From NCBI GenBank assembly GCA_019722365.1, contig JADFUC010001736.1:1-64000 (forward strand): a stretch of DNA of 64,000 bases, read 5' to 3'. The notes beneath the pieces are model-generated. The model made no database searches and was not told the DNA's origin. It saw nothing but the letters and a program-made list of their open reading frames with translations. The DNA comes from Lithospermum erythrorhizon (taxonomy: Eukaryota; Streptophyta; Magnoliopsida; Boraginales; Boraginaceae). Position numbers and translations under genes: made by a program. Below, piece by piece: positions 60,884-64,000 of the stretch; position 1 is the first letter of the stretch; every line of letters starts with the position of its first letter.

Positions 60884-63270
60884 GGTTTCCTTTGGTTTTG
60901 GTGGACAGGAAATGTGTGGAAACTAGAAAATCCAAGGAAGGCTGGAATATATACTCCGTATAAGACTTGATGTTGATGAGGTGATGAGGAATGATATAAA
61001 AAATCTACTGGTACTATTCAAGTGTGTGTGTATATATATATACATTTAAATAAATTTTTTGCTAACCCGTTTTATTGGTTGTTGGAATTTTCTGTGTTAA
61101 TGCCATTTTAATGTAAGCTTTTTCTACACCGCTGACTATCGGACAAGGGATTTACTCCGATCAAGCGTTAAAACCATGAAAGTATTTGGGATGTAGTCAC
61201 TTGCTACCCTGGGGCCTTGGATGATTATTTCCGTGGTGTAGAAGATTTGATAACTATCGAAGATCTTGAAAGATATTGCTTGTTATTCAAGTAGTTGAAG
61301 AAAGTGTTGATTTTCGAGTTTGGTACTTAATTTACTTATTAAGGTATGATCTCTTAAATATAATTTATCATACTTTTATTGCAAAGCATTATCAGAAATT
61401 GAAGATAAAAACAAGCCAGTTTCATTTAGAAGTCGTGGTTTGTGTTTAGAAGAATTCTCTAGTCTTCTAAACTAATGTACAATTGTTATAGCCTTTGTCG
61501 TGACAATCCTGAGCTCTCATTGATTTTGTGTGCCTTTAACGCTGGGCGCCAAGGCCGACTAGTGGAGAAAAGAAGTCTCGTGGATCCTAGACTTAGAAAC
61601 TATATCAAGCGTTAGTTAGGGCATCATGAAACGTGAACCATTTGTGTAAGTCTCTCTACTTGTAATTACTTCTAGTTGATGTTGGAAGTTCTCCTCAAGT
61701 GCTCGCCTCTTTATTTAGGTTATACCGAATCAAGCCATTTTGTGTGTTCTTTTACTTCTTTAAGCATTTTACATTATTGTTCTCACTCGTATTGATCGTC
61801 AGATCGACAACCGGCCTGGGCTGTTTTGGTAGCTCACTTTTTCATTCGAATAAAATTTAGTGGGATACCTTAAATGTATATGTGGTACAAAAAGTTCTAA
61901 ACCTACTTTTATATTGTCGAGAACTGAAGTTTCAATAAAAATTATGTCGGAAAGTCGATGGTTAGGCCGTGAGTCGAAAGTCCTGAAACTCGAAGCTACC
62001 TATCTGTGATATTCCGCTTCTGAAATAGTTCGGTTCTCGATTTCAAACGCAACCGAGCCATAAGTGGTTAATATTCGGCCAACCTGTCGAACGGTTCAAA
62101 AAGCTCCGGCCTCGGTTCCGCGAATTTATCAACATATATATATATATATATAACCCCCTTCCCCTCGGTCCATTCCCCTCGTCTAATATGTCAAAAAAAT
62201 ATAAAGACTTAACGAGATACTTTGTTATAAATTGGCATGAAACGCAAAAGAGAATCAATCCATGTTTTATGTGTCTTGTTAGAACATGTTCAAGGTGATT
62301 TATATACTTTCGTGTCGATTTTACTTTTGGGATCTTTGGCTTGACTTTTGCTGACTTTAAGCAAACCTTTCGATTTTGGTTTGCATGTTTGGTTTTTTGT
62401 TGTCAATAGGTTCGATTTAGTCATTTAAGTAGTTTATGTTTCGATTTAAACCTAAGACTGAAAGTTTTGACTTTTTTTGACTTTGACTTTATGTTTCTAC
62501 TCTCGATTTTGGCCTTCCACGCTGAGCGTTTTGTGTTGTGATTTGTTAATAGGTTCGATTTAGGGGTTTTGCTTTTTAGGGTTTTGTTTTTAATGGATTC
62601 ATTAATTTATTAATTGATTAGTTTAGGGTTTTGAATTAATCGATTTAGGGGTTTGACTTTTAATTGATTTAGGGTTTTGAATTAATTTAGGGCTTTTAAT
62701 TAGGGCTTCAATTAATTGATTAATTAGTTAATTAGGGGTTCAATTAATTGATTTTATAACTGAATAATTGATTTAGGGTTTCAAATAATAAAATAATTGA
62801 ATTTTGTGGGATTGATTTAGGTTTTAATTAATTAGGTAATTGAATTAGGTTTTGAATTAAGTAATTGATTTTAAGTGACTGTTGTTTGTGTTTGGCTCCT
62901 ATCCCGGATCCTAGATATAAAGAAAACTAATGATCGATTTTGCATATTCATCCATGTATCCTATTGGATCACGAAGCGCCCAGATCGAGACCTCAATAGT
63001 TTCAATGTTCTTTATGAGCAATATTATGCAAAATTTGGCCAAAGAAAGCGGGAAAGCGGCTGTAACTATACAAGCATACTAAACAACCTCCCTCTTCTAC
63101 AGTTAGCAAAAGGGAGTATGATGAATATATGTTGCAACAATGTCAAGGAATGAAAAGATCGAGTTGGAATCATATTAGCAGGAAGTTCTGCTTTCTCCAA
63201 CGTAGCTAATTTTGATGTCCTACCTCGTGGAAAGCGGAAACGAGGAAAATATAAAAATACTTCAAGATGG
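60884..63270. other. upstream region of the MATE gene and gene-free interval
   Basis: Promoter side of the minus-strand MATE gene (a (GT)n(TA)n microsatellite at 61020-61045). Then sequence without a recognisable gene: a (TA)n tract at 62131-62151, a TTTAGGG-rich tract at 62550-62870, and a 92-codon open frame at 62875-63153 with no known domain. Confidence 0.35.
62550..62870 (+). repeat. TTTAGGG-rich degenerate tract
   Basis: The heptamer TTTAGGG (the plant telomere unit) or a one-base variant occurs about eight to nine times in 320 bases, separated by 'ttaattgatt'/'ttgaattaat' words. The spacing is irregular, so it is not a true telomeric array. Confidence 0.6.
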
Positions 63271-64000
63271 AAACGTGTTAGAATCTAATATGAATTCTAT
63301 TCTGTGATAAACACTAATTATACATCCCGATCCTCAAATTAATGTATATTAATCTAAAACACAAAATATAAATGTATGAATACGAATCCTTACATTGCAA
63401 ATGGAAAGTCAATCTAATTCCAAATCCTCACAATCAACCTCGTGAAAGTGCTCCTCTCTTCAAAATCCTCTCCATTGATTGTTCACCGAAATGATGTCCT
63501 CTAGATTGCACACACCAAAGAGGGGAAACTTAACCGAAAGTACTCTTGAACTTTGCTTAAGTTTGAAGATGAAATAAAATTTGAAGAGAAAACTCTTCCA
63601 ATTCCACTATGGAAGCGGGCGTGCTTTTTTGAGGCGGAGGTTTTTTTATGATTCTTGTCATGAAAAACCTAATCCCCTCTTTAAATACCAAGTCCCTAAT
63701 TCCATTCGTTAAGTAACTAGTTAAGAAATCAGTTTAACTCGTTAACTTAATTAGACCGTTATGAGCTTCTAATTAAATAATGAGTTACTAGTGAGTTGTT
63801 CTATTTTAATTAACTTAACAAGTCAATTAAAATACTAACGAATACCATCGAATAACTTAGTCAAGTTATTCATCAATTTTCAATTGCTTAATCGATTAAA
63901 CTTCTTGCAAGCTTTAACTGAATATACCATCAACATATTTGACAACATATAAATATTGAGAGATACATTTCAACATACAAGTCTCGCTTTTAATTTCATT
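63270..64000 (-). repeat. LTR of the same family as the one nested in the MULE; runs off the window
   Basis: Shares several blocks with 22150-22850 in the same order: 'attatacatcccgatc' versus 'ataattagggatgtaa', 'cttacattgc', a 'gttaagaaatcagtttaact...taatgagttactagtgagtt' region, and 'gatacatttcaacatac' versus 'gaaatacatttctcaat'. It contains 'ctctttaaatacc' and a GC-rich patch near 63610. Confidence 0.5.

Noticed and set aside
62550..62870. True telomere or telomeric array
   Set aside because: The heptamers are irregularly spaced and mutated, and genes and transposons continue beyond on both sides.
1..64000. CRISPR arrays, bacterial operons or defence islands
   Set aside because: No regularly spaced short repeats with unique spacers, and all genes are intron-containing plant genes or transposons.

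Overview
This is eukaryotic nuclear DNA from a flowering plant, almost certainly a eudicot. Genes are split by AT-rich GT..AG introns. Plastid and mitochondrial targeting peptides, a PPR gene and a plant polyphenol oxidase are present, and the space between genes is packed with degraded plant transposons (copia and gypsy LTRs, MULE, hAT, MITEs, SINE-like copies). The style of the MITEs (ends near CTCCCTCCGT) would fit Caryophyllales, but that is a guess.

Genes from left to right. An ETHE1/GLYOXALASE II-3 persulfide dioxygenase gene (86-3368, minus) is intact as far as it is seen and loses only its last exon at the window edge. A C2/SMP membrane-contact protein gene of the NTMC2T6 type follows (12856-18637, plus) and carries several frameshifts. 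A PPR gene resembling Arabidopsis At1g53600 follows (25039-27050, plus) and is also broken. From memory these three correspond to the consecutive Arabidopsis loci At1g53580-At1g53590-At1g53600, so this is a conserved gene block stretched by transposons. Next come an apparently intact small plastid protein with a DnaJ-type Cys-rich domain (28531-29570, plus), a plastid polyphenol oxidase in two exons (39306-41798, plus) with a one-base phase error at the exon junction, and an eight-exon MATE/DETOXIFICATION transporter (52115-60883, minus) whose first intron has no usable acceptor.

Mobile DNA. 3.4-12.5 kb holds gypsy-like LTR debris, a short TIR element, two fragments of one LTR family facing each other, and a degraded copia element with both LTRs. 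19.2-24.5 kb is one large Mutator-like element (MULE). Its TIRs carry repeated G/C-run motifs, its transposase (plus) is decayed and interrupted by a nested LTR, and it also carries an intact small zf-GRF zinc-finger ORF on the opposite strand. 35.6-39.1 kb is a decayed hAT element. 47.76-49.02 kb is a Pack-MULE carrying the C-terminal half of an NC2-alpha (DRAP1/NF-YC11-like) gene. It sits inside one copy of an inverted dispersed repeat whose other copy, in the MATE intron, gives the matching empty site. The rest is MITEs, SINE-like copies, microsatellites, a diverged tandem repeat near 57 kb and a TTTAGGG-rich tract near 62.7 kb.

No operon, CRISPR array or bacterial-style system is present. 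The most unusual items are the convergent zf-GRF ORF in the MULE, the Pack-MULE with a usable empty site, and the small lesions in otherwise recognisable genes (PPO, MATE, NTMC2T6, PPR). All calls were made by eye; coordinates of decayed repeats are approximate.
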